Below are positions 6,960 through 7,335 of a DNA stretch of 7,335 nucleotides, one piece after another (the first letter of the stretch is position 1; each line of letters starts with the position of its first letter). The notes under the pieces were generated by a model that did no database searches, was not told the DNA's origin, and saw only the letters and a program-made list of their open reading frames with translations. This DNA comes from Flavobacteriales bacterium (lineage in GTDB: Bacteria; Bacteroidota; Bacteroidia; Flavobacteriales; JADGDT01): contig JAGLEB010000030.1 of NCBI GenBank assembly GCA_023145275.1, forward strand, positions 1 to 7,335. Reading direction: 5' to 3'. The translations under genes were made by a program, and so were the position numbers.

Positions 6960-7023
6960 GGAGCGGGTTTATCGCTTCGCTGATTATTAGTGCCGTTGGC
7001 ACTGTTTAATCGTGCTATCGCAC
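6960..7023 (+). terminator. Cluster of three small hairpins after uvrA, possible terminator
   Basis: Three stem-loops follow the stop codon. GGAGCG (6960-6965) pairs with CGCTTC (6973-6978) with one G-T. AGTGCC (6989-6994) pairs with GGCACT (6998-7003) around GTT. GTGC (7012-7015) pairs with GCAC (7020-7023) around TATC. None is followed by a proper U-tract, so this is at best a weak or factor-dependent terminator. It could equally be repeat debris. Confidence 0.4.
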
Positions 7024-7234
7024 TTCTTGTTTAAACTTTGTATCACTCACTACTGAAAATTTCGTTAGTTTGGATAAGGTTGGGATAGTATATTCGGCTG
7101 AGTTCTAATTTACATTGTATATATACATCCAAAATGCAATTTCACCAAAACAATAAAGAATACTATTTTCAGAGCAAAGCATGAATAGTAATATGTTCAT
7201 ATACCAATATTCCTTGACTGCCTATCGCTAGATA

Positions 7235-7263
7235 AGTTTGATAATCAAAAAGAATATCAAACT
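7235..7263. repeat. Perfect 9-bp inverted repeat with embedded palindrome
   Basis: AGTTTGATA (7235-7243) and TATCAAACT (7255-7263) are exact reverse complements, 11 bp apart. The left arm overlaps a second perfect palindrome, TTTGAT-A-ATCAAA (7237-7249), so three TTTGAT/ATCAAA half-sites lie within 29 bp. This could be an operator for a gene to the right or a weak bidirectional terminator; neither arm is followed by a long T run. Confidence 0.55.
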
Positions 7264-7335
7264 CTGATTATTAATTTTAGAAGGTTTAGCCTCAATTAAC
7301 ATAGCAAAAATATTTATCACTGTTATATGCCTTCA

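Larger units (their letters stand above)
6948..7335. other. Non-coding right edge with small hairpins
   Basis: No protein-like ORF is visible on either strand. Three short hairpins follow uvrA (6960-7023), and an inverted repeat lies at 7235-7263. A TATTTTTG on the minus strand at about 7305-7312 fits the Bacteroidota -7 pattern, but no -33 element is visible and no gene follows it leftwards, so I do not call it a promoter. A next gene would lie beyond 7335. Confidence 0.5.

Overview
The window looks like chromosomal DNA of a Bacteroidota bacterium. Three things point there: an AT-rich sequence, a SecD and SecF fused into one 1000-residue polypeptide, and two promoters with the phylum-specific -7 element (TAnnTTTG). 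Both genes also lack a Shine-Dalgarno sequence and have A/T-rich leaders. The protein sequences read to me like a marine Bacteroidales/Marinilabiliales relative (Marinifilaceae-type), but that is an impression, not a computed placement.

Layout. Positions 1-557 hold no convincing gene. They contain a long imperfect hairpin (241-334) inside a possible larger fold (about 141-395), which may be a structured non-coding RNA. The secDF promoter follows (426-456), with a small hairpin at the predicted 5' end of its mRNA. secDF occupies 558-3560 and ends in a strong intrinsic terminator (3584-3623). The secDF-uvrA gap (3624-4112) holds a nested inverted-repeat element (3684-3774) and then a strictly 8-bp-periodic tandem array (3810-4057). 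The array stops 28 bp before the -7 element of the uvrA promoter (4086-4093). uvrA fills 4113-6947. The last 388 bp carry three small hairpins and a perfect 9-bp inverted repeat, with no recognisable gene.

The two genes are on the same strand, but each appears to have its own promoter and secDF its own terminator, so they are probably separate transcription units. Their jobs are unrelated: SecDF uses ion motive force to help Sec-dependent export across the inner membrane, and UvrA recognises DNA damage in nucleotide excision repair. Both are ordinary housekeeping proteins, and I see no new gene system. The unusual content is in the intergenic DNA: the octamer array, the long hairpin and the cruciform-like element. 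Within the proteins, the most notable point is that one of the four cysteines expected in UvrA's first CxxC...CxxC zinc motif is a serine.
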